This document shows, one piece after another, positions 1 through 7,842 of a stretch of 16,964 nucleotides of DNA. The position numbers were made by a program, and so were the translations under genes. Source of the stretch: JBEIUL01 sp044356865 (lineage in GTDB: Bacteria; Planctomycetota; Phycisphaerae; Phycisphaerales; SM1A02); assembly GCA_044356865.1 (NCBI GenBank), contig JBIKVN010000041.1, forward strand, positions 1-16,964. Reading direction: 5' to 3'. Below the pieces are notes generated by a model. It was not told where the DNA came from. It made no database searches and was given only the letters and a program-made list of their open reading frames with translations. Every line of letters starts with the position of its first letter. Position 1 is the first letter of the stretch.

Positions 1-670
1 TCATGCCGTCGAGCAGGTCGTCGACGAAGCAGAACGACCGCGTCTGCGAGCCGTCGCCGTAGAGCGTGATCGGCTCGCCGACGATCGCCTGGCGGATGAA
101 GTTGCTCACCACGCGGCCGTCGTAGGGGTGCATCCGCGGGCCGTAGGTGTTGAAGATCCGGATCACCCGCACCTGGACGCCGTTCATCCGGTGGTAGTCG
201 AACATGAGCGTCTCGGCGACCCGCTTGCCCTCGTCGTAACAGGCCCGCGGCCCGATCGGGTTCACGTTGCCGCGATACTCCTCGGACTGCGGGCTGCGGT
301 CCGGATCGCCGTAGACCTCGCTCGTCGAGGCGTGCAGCACGCGGGCCTTGACCCGCTTGGCGAGGCCGAGGCAGTGCATCGCGCCGAGAAAGCTCGTCTT
401 CGTGGTCTTGACCGGGTTGTACTGGTAGTGGCCGGGCGCCGCGGGACAGGCGAGGTTGTAGACCTCGTCGACCTCGTAGAAAAACGGCTGCGTCACGTCG
501 TGCCGGATGAACTCGAAGTTCGGCTTGCCCATGAGGTGGGCGATGTTCGACTTCTGGCTCGTGAAGAGGTTGTCGAGGCAGAGGACGTCGTGGCCTTGGG
601 CGACCAGCCGGTCGCAGAGGTGGGAGCCGAGGAAGCCGGCGCCGCCGGTGACGAGGATCCGCTTGAGCAT
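1..670 (-). CDS. UDP-glucuronate decarboxylase (UDP-xylose synthase), C-terminus beyond the window
   Basis: This extended-SDR enzyme converts UDP-glucuronate to UDP-xylose with bound NAD+ in the cytoplasm, supplying sugar for surface polysaccharide. The gene starts at the ATG at 670 and is still open at position 1, giving 223 of the usual ~310-320 residues. Visible landmarks are the Rossmann motif GGAGFLGS (residues 9-16), the family signature NLACPAAPGHYQ (72-83), STSEVYGD (115-122), the catalytic pair Tyr145-x3-Lys149 in CYDEGK, RIFNTYGPRM (171-180), DGRVVSNFI (184-192) and TRSFCFVDDL (210-219). These separate it from dTDP-glucose dehydratases and UDP-glucose epimerases. It is divergent from anmK, with 67 bp between the start codons. 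No Shine-Dalgarno sequence is seen before the ATG. Family assignment is firm; the C-terminal substrate-binding lobe cannot be seen. Confidence 0.93.
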   Translation of the reverse strand, partial: MLKRILVTGGAGFLGSHLCDRLVAQGHDVLCLDNLFTSQKSNIAHLMGKPNFEFIRHDVTQPFFYEVDEVYNLACPAAPGHYQYNPVKTTKTSFLGAMHCLGLAKRVKARVLHASTSEVYGDPDRSPQSEEYRGNVNPIGPRACYDEGKRVAETLMFDYHRMNGVQVRVIRIFNTYGPRMHPYDGRVVSNFIRQAIVGEPITLYGDGSQTRSFCFVDDLLDGM

Positions 671-737
671 GGGACAAGCAAGGTAGCCGAGGCGAAAGCG
701 GCTTGCCGATCGGCCCGGGACGCCGCACCATGGGGCG

Positions 738-1874
738 ATGGATGCGAAACGGCGCCTCGCGGTCGGCACGATGACCGGCACCAGCCTCGACGGGCTCGAC
801 GTGGCGGCGGTCGAGCTCGCCGGTCGCGGCCTCGGGATGCGGGCGACCGCGGTCGCCCACCGCTCCTTCCCGCTTGCGCTTTCCGCACGGCTGCGGGAAG
901 CCTGCGAGGGGAAGGCCGCGACGGCCGGCGAATTCGCGGGGCTCGCCCGCGACTTCGGCCTCGCCCATGTCGCGGCGATCCGCGCGACCGTCGGCGACGG
1001 TCGACCCGACCTGATCGCGATCCACGGCCAGACCGTCTTCCATCGCCCGCCGGTGTCGTGGCAGCTCGTGAATCCGTTTCCCGTCGCCGAGGCCTTCGGT
1101 TGTCCCGTCGCGAGCGACCTGCGCGGCGCTGACCTCGCGGCGGGCGGGCAGGGCGCACCGATCACGCCGCTGTCCGACTGGGTGCTCTTCCGCGGGCCGG
1201 TCCCCCGCGCGATCGTGAATCTCGGCGGCTTCTGCAACGTGACGGTGCTGCCGGAGGCGTCGCGGCCTGACGCCCTCGCGGCGATCGGCGGCTTCGATGC
1301 GTGCGCCTGCAACCAGGTGCTGGACGCGGCGGCGCGGGCGGTCCTGGGGAAGCCCTTCGATGCCGACGGCGCGACCGCCGCGGCCGGACGGGCCGATCCG
1401 GACGCGACGGCGAGCCTGCGCGAGCGGCTCGATCGCCAGCGGGCCGAGCGGCGCTCGCTCGGGACCGGCGACGAGGCCGCGGCGTGGGTCGCCGGGCACG
1501 CCTCCCGGCTGGCCCCGGCCGACCTCCTCGCCAGCGCGGTCGCGGCGGTCGGCGGTTCGATCGGCGCGGCGGTCGGCGAGGGGCTCGCGCGGCTCGGCCG
1601 GGACGCCGCGTGCGAAGTCCTGCTCGCCGGCGGCGGGGCCCGCAACCGGGCCCTTGTCGCGACCATCGCATCCACGTCCGGGTTCGCCGCCCGGACCACC
1701 GCGGACCTCGGCATCCCGATCGAGGCCCGCGAGGCGATGGGCATGGCGATCCTCGGGGCGCTCGCCCTCGACGGCGTCGCGACCACGCTGCCGCAGGTGA
1801 CCGGCCGCGGCGCGTCGGGCGTGGCCGACGCCCTCTGGTGCCTGCCCCGCAGCTCAGTCGGTCGCTTCGCCTGA
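738..1874 (+). CDS. anmK: Anhydro-N-acetylmuramic acid kinase AnmK
   Basis: AnmK uses ATP to open the 1,6-anhydro ring of anhMurNAc released by wall turnover and phosphorylates it to MurNAc-6-P (peptidoglycan recycling, cytoplasm). The 378-residue protein has normal family length. The ATP-binding GTMTGTSLDGLD is at residues 10-21, IHGQTVFHRP at 95-104, AAGGQGAPITP at 134-144, NLGGFCNVT at 161-169, GFDACACN at 185-192 with Asp187 at the catalytic-base position, the FDADGATAAAG segment at 207-217, LLAGGGARN at 295-303 and EAMGMAILGALA at 332-343. The motif around Asp187 usually reads D-T-G-P-G-N, so DACACN is an unusual variant. The last 21 bp overlap the convergent permease gene. The upstream region is short, and a GGGGCG directly before the ATG is too close to be a convincing ribosome site. 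No MurQ or ampG-like partner is in view. Confidence 0.95.
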   Translation: MDAKRRLAVGTMTGTSLDGLDVAAVELAGRGLGMRATAVAHRSFPLALSARLREACEGKAATAGEFAGLARDFGLAHVAAIRATVGDGRPDLIAIHGQTVFHRPPVSWQLVNPFPVAEAFGCPVASDLRGADLAAGGQGAPITPLSDWVLFRGPVPRAIVNLGGFCNVTVLPEASRPDALAAIGGFDACACNQVLDAAARAVLGKPFDADGATAAAGRADPDATASLRERLDRQRAERRSLGTGDEAAAWVAGHASRLAPADLLASAVAAVGGSIGAAVGEGLARLGRDAACEVLLAGGGARNRALVATIASTSGFAARTTADLGIPIEAREAMGMAILGALALDGVATTLPQVTGRGASGVADALWCLPRSSVGRFA

Positions 1875-3191
1875 CTCGCCGCGGGCCGCCAGCAACGGCC
1901 GGATCGCCAGCAGCGCCGCGACCGTCAGGGCCGAGATCGCGATCGGCTTCCAGCCGCCGCCGAGCCCGCTGGTCACGATCGCCCAGAGGCTCAGGCCGAG
2001 ATAGGCCAAGGGCGGCAGCGGATAGAACGGCACGCGGAACGGCCGGGCGAGCTTCGGTTCCGACCGTCGGAGCGTCATCACCGCCGCGACCGAAAGCGAC
2101 GAGAAGATCGTCACGAGCGTCCCGATGAGCGTGAGCAGGTCCTCGAGCGGTCCGATCAGGAGCCCCAGGCACGCCCCGATCCCGACCGTCGCGATGGCGC
2201 GGCGGGGCGTCCCGTCGGCGTCGCGGCGGGCCGGCCAATCGGGCAGGTCGCGATCGAGAGCCATCCGCTCGAGCACCCGGGCCGCCGCGATCATGCCGGC
2301 GACCAGCGTCGAGAAGATCGAGACCGCGATGATCGCCGCCACCGCGGCGCCCGCCTTCGCCCCGAGCAGGCGGGTCATCGCGAACGCGCCGATGTCGGGA
2401 ACCGGCTCGCCGTCGCGGACCATCTCGAGCGGCGCCGCGGCCCGCAGGTAGACGAGATTCATCCCGAGATAGAGCACCGTGACCGAGACGACCCCGGCGG
2501 TGATCGCGATCGGCAGGGTCCGGCCCGGCGAGCGGACCTCGCCGGCGACGTCGGCGACCGCCGACCAGCCGAGGTAGGCGAACGAGACCCCCAGCGTGGC
2601 CGCGGCGACCGGGGCCGAGAAGGGCGATGGATAGGAGCCGGGCGGGGTCTCGCCCGCGGTGGGCACCGCCAGCACCCCCGCGGCGATCAGCCCGCCGATG
2701 AGCAGGACCTTGGCCACCGCGAGCAGGTCGTTGAGCCGGACGCCCGAGCGCACCCCGAAGAGCTGCCCGCCGCAGGCGAGGAGGATCGCGACGAGGGCGA
2801 GCAGGCGATCGTCGAGCCCGCCCGGCAGGAAGTCCCGCAGGAAGCCCGCCAGGAACAGGGCCACCAGCGTCACGCTGAAGACGTAGCCGGCCAGCAGCGT
2901 GACCACGCCCGCGAGATAGCCGAGCCGCGGCCCGTACGCCCGCCGCACGAACGCGACCGACCCGCCCGAACACGGGATCGCCGCCCCGAGCTCGGCGATC
3001 GACAGGGCCCCGCAGAGGGCCAGCACCGCCCCGATCAGCCACGGCAGCAGGAGGTTCGCCGAGGTGCCGACCTTCGCCGCGTAGAGGCCGGTGATGCCGA
3101 AGATCCCGCCGCCCACCATCGATGCGACCACGATGGCGGTCGCCGAGGTGAGACCGAGAACGCGGGGCGGGTTCCCGTCGGAAGCGGGCAT
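1854..3191 (-). CDS. APC-superfamily amino-acid permease
   Basis: This 445-residue inner-membrane transporter belongs to the amino acid-polyamine-organocation superfamily, probably moving amino acids by antiport or proton symport; the substrate cannot be read. The conserved first helix reads SMVGGGIFGITG (residues 24-35), where the unwound G-x-G motif binds the amino-acid backbone in the family. The signature AGEVRSPGRTLPIAI (216-230) follows helix 6. About 12 hydrophobic segments are visible: roughly 16-37, 48-70, 90-116, 128-145, 157-176, 194-213, 227-248, 282-305, 334-349, 352-374, 391-410 and 414-433. The start chosen is the ATG at 3191. The open frame extends far upstream on the same strand, but that extension has no membrane or family character and runs antisense to the neighbouring plus-strand gene. 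The 3' end overlaps anmK by 21 bp tail to tail. Confidence 0.9.
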   Translation of the reverse strand: MPASDGNPPRVLGLTSATAIVVASMVGGGIFGITGLYAAKVGTSANLLLPWLIGAVLALCGALSIAELGAAIPCSGGSVAFVRRAYGPRLGYLAGVVTLLAGYVFSVTLVALFLAGFLRDFLPGGLDDRLLALVAILLACGGQLFGVRSGVRLNDLLAVAKVLLIGGLIAAGVLAVPTAGETPPGSYPSPFSAPVAAATLGVSFAYLGWSAVADVAGEVRSPGRTLPIAITAGVVSVTVLYLGMNLVYLRAAAPLEMVRDGEPVPDIGAFAMTRLLGAKAGAAVAAIIAVSIFSTLVAGMIAAARVLERMALDRDLPDWPARRDADGTPRRAIATVGIGACLGLLIGPLEDLLTLIGTLVTIFSSLSVAAVMTLRRSEPKLARPFRVPFYPLPPLAYLGLSLWAIVTSGLGGGWKPIAISALTVAALLAIRPLLAARGESGEATD

Positions 3192-3233
3192 CGGGGCTTG
3201 GAATATCCTCGAAGCCCGAGCGTTCCGCCACCC

Positions 3234-4139
3234 ATGCTTCCCCTTCTCGTCTCCCTGCTGCTCGCGCCGCCCGCCCCGCCCGATCCGCTGTCGGGACCGG
3301 CGGTCGAAGTCGAGGCCGCGCCGGACACGCTGGTCCGCCGCGATTTCGAGGGCCGGCTGGAGCCGCTCGACGAGGAACCCGGCCTCGCCGCCCTTCGGCT
3401 GCTCGGGCTCGACGCCGGACGCATGGCCCGGGTCGAGGCGATCGTCGTCGACCGGCAACGCCAGTTCGACCGGACCGCCCTCGCGAACTACGCGACGGTG
3501 GCCGAGATCGGCGCACTGCTGCCGATGCGGGCGCGGAGCCGGGGCGAGACCGTCGCCGATCCGGAAGAACGGCGGCAACGGGCGAGGCTGGCCGCCCTGC
3601 TCGGCGAACTCTCGCGCGAGTTCCGCGACCTCGAGGCCCGCGGCACGCTGCTCGCCGAGTGCGGCCCGATCCTGACCCCGACGGAACTCGCGACCGCGAC
3701 GCGGCTGGTCGAGGAACGGGCGAAGGCCGAGACCGACGCGCTGGCCGCGGCGAATCCCGGAATCCCCCGGCCCGAGCTCGCGACGCGGCTCCGGCTCGAG
3801 GAGTTCGGCCGGCGGGTGCGGGGGGCGATCGAACGCTTCGCCGCGACGGCGACCGCCGAGCTCGAGCGGTTCCGCGCCGACCTCGACCTCACGCCCGAGC
3901 AGGTCGAATCGATGCGCTCGGTCTTCGGGCCGATCGCGGTCGCGCGGCTCGGCCGCGACGAGGGCGACCCCGAGGTGCGGGCCGAGGCGACGCGGGCGTT
4001 CGCGACCTTCTACCGGACGCTCGATCGCGACCAGCGGGCGAAACTCGCGGCGATGCGGTTCCGCGAGGCGATGGAGCGTGAGAAGGCCCGCGACGCGGCC
4101 GCGACTCAGCCGCCCGAAGCCGCGGCCGCGACCCACTGA
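3234..4139 (+). CDS. Exported helical protein of unknown function with LTxxQ-like motifs
   Basis: I do not recognise a characterised family. The 301-residue product starts with a short hydrophobic leader (MLPLLVSLLLAPPAPP, residues 1-16), consistent with export though lacking an N-terminal positive charge. The rest is rich in Arg, Glu, Ala and Leu and looks almost wholly alpha-helical. It contains LTPTELATA (147-155), LTPEQVESM (219-227) and LDRDQRAKL (263-271). These resemble the LTxxQ repeats of Spy/CpxP-type periplasmic proteins, so a periplasmic helical chaperone or sensor is possible, but this is inference. The ATG at 3234 is preferred over an in-frame TTG at 3198 because it places the hydrophobic leader at the N-terminus. 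The gene is divergent from the permease (42 bp between starts), and its last 34 bp overlap the convergent 263-residue gene. Confidence 0.75.
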   Translation: MLPLLVSLLLAPPAPPDPLSGPAVEVEAAPDTLVRRDFEGRLEPLDEEPGLAALRLLGLDAGRMARVEAIVVDRQRQFDRTALANYATVAEIGALLPMRARSRGETVADPEERRQRARLAALLGELSREFRDLEARGTLLAECGPILTPTELATATRLVEERAKAETDALAAANPGIPRPELATRLRLEEFGRRVRGAIERFAATATAELERFRADLDLTPEQVESMRSVFGPIAVARLGRDEGDPEVRAEATRAFATFYRTLDRDQRAKLAAMRFREAMEREKARDAAATQPPEAAAATH

Positions 4140-4897
4140 CCGTCGCGCCAGACCGGCCGCGACCGGTCGGTGCCGAAGACCGACTCGAGCCGCAGCGTGT
4201 CGACCTCGAGCAGCGGCGCGTCGCCGCCACGGGCGAGGTCGGTCGAGAATCGCCCGTCCGGGCGCTCGGCCGCGGCCGCGAGAATCGCCTCGTCGATCGC
4301 GAACATCGCGGCGCGGCGGACCCGGTCGATCTCGGGCCGCATGGAGCCCGAACGGAAGACCCGCAGGTCCTCGCGGAACCGCTTCGCCCCGCCGGGCATC
4401 GAGGTGCCGTAGCGCTCGAGCAGGTCGTCGGCGCCGGGCACCCGCAGGGCGCTCGTGCCTTGGCTGCCCCGGCCCCGCCGCAGGGCCGAAAAGGCTTCCG
4501 AAACCGCGACCGCCGCGTCGGCGTCGACCCGCTCGACGGCCGCGGCCTCGACCGACGCGCTCGGGGCGAGGAGCCGCGCGACCGCCTCGAGCCGCTGCCG
4601 CTGCAGGCGGTCGGTCTCGAGGGCGAGCAGCCCGAGCGCCGCCGAACGGCCGAGCCGTTCGCGGTCGAGCAGCCCGGCGAGGGCGTAGAGCCGTCGCGCC
4701 AGCCGCCGATCGTCGTCGGCGCCGCTCGCCGGCAGCGCGTCGGCGATCTCCTCGGCCAGCTCGAGGTAGTCGAGCGGACGCTTCGGGTCGAGCGCCGCGA
4801 GACGAGCCTCGCGGGAAGGCGGCTCGCCCGACGGGCCCGCCGCGAACAGGCCCGCCAGCACGCCCATCGCCGCGATCGTCGCGAACGCCCGTCTCAC
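4106..4897 (-). CDS. Exported protein of unknown function, last gene of the VWA-Exb unit
   Basis: I do not recognise this family. The 263-residue product begins with a plausible signal peptide (MRRAFATIAAMGVLAGLFAAG, two Arg then a hydrophobic stretch). A helical region follows, with LDPKRPLDYLELAEEIAD (36-53) and RRLYALAGLLDRERLGRSA (67-85) that look like helical repeat units. The C-terminal ~50 residues look more like beta structure (LLEVDTLRLESVFG, near 227-240; PVWRDGQWV near the end). The start is the GTG at 4897, chosen because it overlaps the upstream stop codon as GTGA and is preceded by GGTGAGGC; an internal ATG at 4867 would cut the signal peptide. It is the eighth and last gene of the unit beginning at 14252. 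Its end overlaps the convergent 301-residue gene by 34 bp, and no terminator hairpin is visible there. Confidence 0.8.
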   Translation of the reverse strand: MRRAFATIAAMGVLAGLFAAGPSGEPPSREARLAALDPKRPLDYLELAEEIADALPASGADDDRRLARRLYALAGLLDRERLGRSAALGLLALETDRLQRQRLEAVARLLAPSASVEAAAVERVDADAAVAVSEAFSALRRGRGSQGTSALRVPGADDLLERYGTSMPGGAKRFREDLRVFRSGSMRPEIDRVRRAAMFAIDEAILAAAAERPDGRFSTDLARGGDAPLLEVDTLRLESVFGTDRSRPVWRDGQWVAAAASGG

Positions 4898-7842
4898 GCC
4901 TCACCCCCGTTCGCCGCGCCGGCATCCTTCGCCTCGTCTTCGGGACCGGCCGGCCGGAACCGCAGGTCGAGCGTCGCGGAAATGCCGAGTTCGCTCTCGA
5001 GCAGCTGCCCGAGCGCCGAGCCGGCCCGAGCCCGCCGCTCGGCGACCGTGGCGAGAATCTCGGCGACCCGCGAACGGAGCGGCGGCTCCTCGGCGACCGC
5101 GGCGGCGGCGACCAGCTCGAGCAACGACAGGCTCTCGGCGGCGCAGCGTCGGATCGGCCCGTCGGCGAGCGTCCGCCGCACCTCGCGGCGGCGGTCGAGC
5201 TCGTCGAGCGGCGCGGGGAACGGGTCGCTGAGGAACATCGTGCCGGCCCGCGTGCGCCATTGCCGCGCGAGCGAGGCGAGCGCGGTGTCGGGCGAGATCA
5301 TGCCCGTCGGAGGCTCGTAACCGGTCGCGAGCAGCCGGGCCCGCACGTCGATCGACTCGGCGTAGCGCTCGGCGAGGGCGTCGATCGCGAGACCGCCCGC
5401 CCGTTCGAGCCGCAGGATCTTCCGCACGAGGGCGTGCCGGGCCGCCCGCATCCAGTCGCGGTCGCGGGTCTCGGGCAGCGTCGCCCCCGTCACCTTCTGC
5501 AGGTAGACCGAAACCGACTCCGAGCGCGGCGAGCTCGGCAGCTGGTCGAGGATCTCGACCAGCACCGCGACGCCGTTGGGGAAGCGTTCGCCCACGACAT
5601 CCTGGGCGAGCGAGCGCACCGCGGGGTCGGAGGCGAAGAACGCTTCCTTCACGAGGGCCGCGGCGTCGATCGGGCCGAGGTCGCCGGCGGCGGTGCGCAT
5701 CCTCAGGTTGCGAAGCTGCTCGCGCTGCCGCTCGAGGTCGCGACCGGCGGCCTGGAACAGGGCGTTGAACTCGCCGTCCGTGCCGGCGGTGACGCCGGCG
5801 ACGAGGCCGCCGCGGGAGAGCGCGACGGCATCGGCGTTGAACGTCTCGTCGAGCTCGCCGAAGAGCTCGTCCGCCGCGTCCGGCTGGCCGACGGCGAGCG
5901 CGGTGCCGAGGGCGGCCAGCCACGAGGCGGCGACCACCGCCCGCAGGCGACCGAACTCGTCGGCGGCGGGAAGCTGCTCGACCTTGGTGCGGGCGACCCG
6001 CCACCGCTCGAGCAGCCTCGGCTCGACGGGAATGCCGCCGCCCGAGGCGAGGGTCGGGCGCGACTCGGGCCAGGCGGCGAGGATCCGGGTCAGGGCGTCC
6101 TGCCGGGCGCCGAGGTCGGCCTTCGGCGGCACGATCAGCTCGGGCACGAACCACGCCGCATCGGCGTCGAGGTCGAGCAGCGAGGTGAGGGCCCAGAGCC
6201 GCGACGGCGCGATCGAGCCGTCGGCGAGCCAACGGGCCAGCGCGGCCCGGGCCTCGGCCCGGACCGGCGATCGCGAGGTCCAGTCGATCTCGTCGAGAAG
6301 GCGGCCGAGGAGATCGCTTCCCTCGCCGTCCGGCACCGGATCGAGCCGCGGGTCGCGCAGCGCCGCGTCGATCGCCTCGAGGACCGAGCGCTCGACCGCG
6401 GCCTCGCTGCGCAGGCGGCGTCCGGCCTCGAACCAGCGTTCCCAACGGGCGGCCGCGACCGGATCGCCGGGCGTGATCGCGACCAGGTCGCGGGCGGTGC
6501 GCTCGAGCCAGGCCGTCGCCCCGAGTTCGAACGCGGGCGTGCCGCCGCGCTCGGCGGCCAGCACCTTCCGCGGCACGGCGGCCACGAGGCGATCGGCGGC
6601 GGCGGCGGCGACGGCCGGCGGCATCGAGCCGCGGGCGGCGCACTCGGCGAGGATGCCCGCGGCGAACGAGCCTCGCCACGGGCCGAGCGCGTCGCGCAAG
6701 ACCGTCCTCGGATCGACCGCAAGCGGCGCGAGGAACTCCTCGGCGACGCGATCGTCCTCGAGCGGACGGAGCACCGACAGCACCGCCTCGACCGCTTCGG
6801 TACGAACCGCCGGGTCAAGCAGCGGCCAGCATTCCGCCACCGTCGCGACCAGCGAAATCCACTCCTTCCGGTCGACCTCGGCGGGTCGGCCCGGGGCGAG
6901 TTCGTTCTTGCGGGCGAGCCGGGCGAGCCGCTCGACGATCGGCCCGGGCTCAGCCGCCGCAGCCTTGGCCTCGGCCGGCGCGGCTCCGCCCGCCAGCGTC
7001 GGCCGCCGCGACCAGCGGACCGGCGACGGCCTCGTCGGATCGACCCGCGGCGCGGCCGGCACCTCGGGCGGCGTCTCGAGCCGCTCGCGTTCAGCCACCT
7101 CGGCGGCGGTCGGGGCCCGGGGCGGTCGTGACCGCTCGTTCGCGGTGAGGGCGTGCCCGAGGAACCAGAGCCCGGCGGCGGTGATGGCGACGAAGACCAG
7201 CGTGAGCCGCATCAGACTCGCCGGCGACTCGCCCCGCTCCTCGCGGGCGAGGGTGCCGTCGACGAGCCCCCCGCTGCGGGCGAGGCGATCCTCGTCGGCC
7301 GAACGCAGCGCCGCCAGCTCGGCGACGGCGCCGGCGACGCGATCGGGCCGGCGACGAAAATCGCCCGAGCGGGCGCTTCGCTGGATGCCTTCGACGATCC
7401 GCACCAGCCCCTCGCTCGAGACCCCGAACCGCGCGGCGATCGCCACGAGTCGGGCCCGGCTCGTGGCGTTCCAGCCGCCCTCGGTCGCCAGCGTGGCCAG
7501 GACGAGGCGGTCGAAGTCGGTGAGTTCGGTCTCGGCGACCGAGGGGCGAGGCCGCTCGGCCGGAGGCGGCGGCGCCATCGCCAGCGCCGGCGGAATCGCC
7601 GGCACCGGTCGCGGGCGCACCAGTTCGTCCCGCAACGCATGGGCCGCCGCGTTCAGGTCGCGCCGCAGTCCGTCGGCCTCGGGCTCGCGCCCCGAGGGGT
7701 GCCGGTCGACGCGGGCCTGCTGCCGGGCGAGCGCCGCGTCGATCGCTTCCGGGGTGAGCGGCCCGTCGGGAAGCCCGAGCATGCGGCGCGGCGGCACGCC
7801 GACCTCGATCCCGAGGAAGCGCATCGACGGCGGCCGCTTCAC
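4894..7842 (-). CDS. Large single-span membrane protein with degenerate J-like domain and helical-repeat C-terminus
   Basis: The 982-residue product is not a named family I know. Residues ~18-73 align by eye with a DnaJ J-domain: MLGL at the end of helix I, LTPEAIDAALARQQARVDRHPS as helix II and loop, and EADGLRRDLNAAAHALRDE as helix III. The Hsp70-activating HPD tripeptide is His48-Pro49-Ser50, so classical DnaK stimulation is doubtful. A second helical block (LTDFDRLVLATLATEGGWN, 107-125) follows. One membrane helix is at ~212-232 (LTLVFVAITAAGLWFLGHAL), and then ~750 residues of Ala/Leu/Glu/Arg-rich helices resemble HEAT- or TPR-like scaffolds. With no signal peptide, the expected topology is J-like part in the cytoplasm and repeats in the periplasm (inference). 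The start is the GTG at 7842, sharing GTGA with the upstream stop; an ATG at 7824 is the alternative. Its own stop overlaps the next GTG the same way. Confidence 0.82.
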   Translation of the reverse strand: MKRPPSMRFLGIEVGVPPRRMLGLPDGPLTPEAIDAALARQQARVDRHPSGREPEADGLRRDLNAAAHALRDELVRPRPVPAIPPALAMAPPPPAERPRPSVAETELTDFDRLVLATLATEGGWNATSRARLVAIAARFGVSSEGLVRIVEGIQRSARSGDFRRRPDRVAGAVAELAALRSADEDRLARSGGLVDGTLAREERGESPASLMRLTLVFVAITAAGLWFLGHALTANERSRPPRAPTAAEVAERERLETPPEVPAAPRVDPTRPSPVRWSRRPTLAGGAAPAEAKAAAAEPGPIVERLARLARKNELAPGRPAEVDRKEWISLVATVAECWPLLDPAVRTEAVEAVLSVLRPLEDDRVAEEFLAPLAVDPRTVLRDALGPWRGSFAAGILAECAARGSMPPAVAAAAADRLVAAVPRKVLAAERGGTPAFELGATAWLERTARDLVAITPGDPVAAARWERWFEAGRRLRSEAAVERSVLEAIDAALRDPRLDPVPDGEGSDLLGRLLDEIDWTSRSPVRAEARAALARWLADGSIAPSRLWALTSLLDLDADAAWFVPELIVPPKADLGARQDALTRILAAWPESRPTLASGGGIPVEPRLLERWRVARTKVEQLPAADEFGRLRAVVAASWLAALGTALAVGQPDAADELFGELDETFNADAVALSRGGLVAGVTAGTDGEFNALFQAAGRDLERQREQLRNLRMRTAAGDLGPIDAAALVKEAFFASDPAVRSLAQDVVGERFPNGVAVLVEILDQLPSSPRSESVSVYLQKVTGATLPETRDRDWMRAARHALVRKILRLERAGGLAIDALAERYAESIDVRARLLATGYEPPTGMISPDTALASLARQWRTRAGTMFLSDPFPAPLDELDRRREVRRTLADGPIRRCAAESLSLLELVAAAAVAEEPPLRSRVAEILATVAERRARAGSALGQLLESELGISATLDLRFRPAGPEDEAKDAGAANGGEA

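Noticed and set aside
678..706. Possible hairpin between the decarboxylase and anmK starts (GCAA..GCCG pairing with CGGCTTGC)
   Set aside because: The stem needs a 4-nt bulge, has no T-run and lies between divergent start codons, so it is neither a terminator nor a supported regulatory element.
1854..4925. A single 1023-codon minus-strand open frame covering the permease and beyond
   Set aside because: Only the part from 3191 down has permease sequence. The upstream part is antisense to the better supported 301-residue gene and has Arg/Gly-rich shadow composition typical of high-GC DNA.
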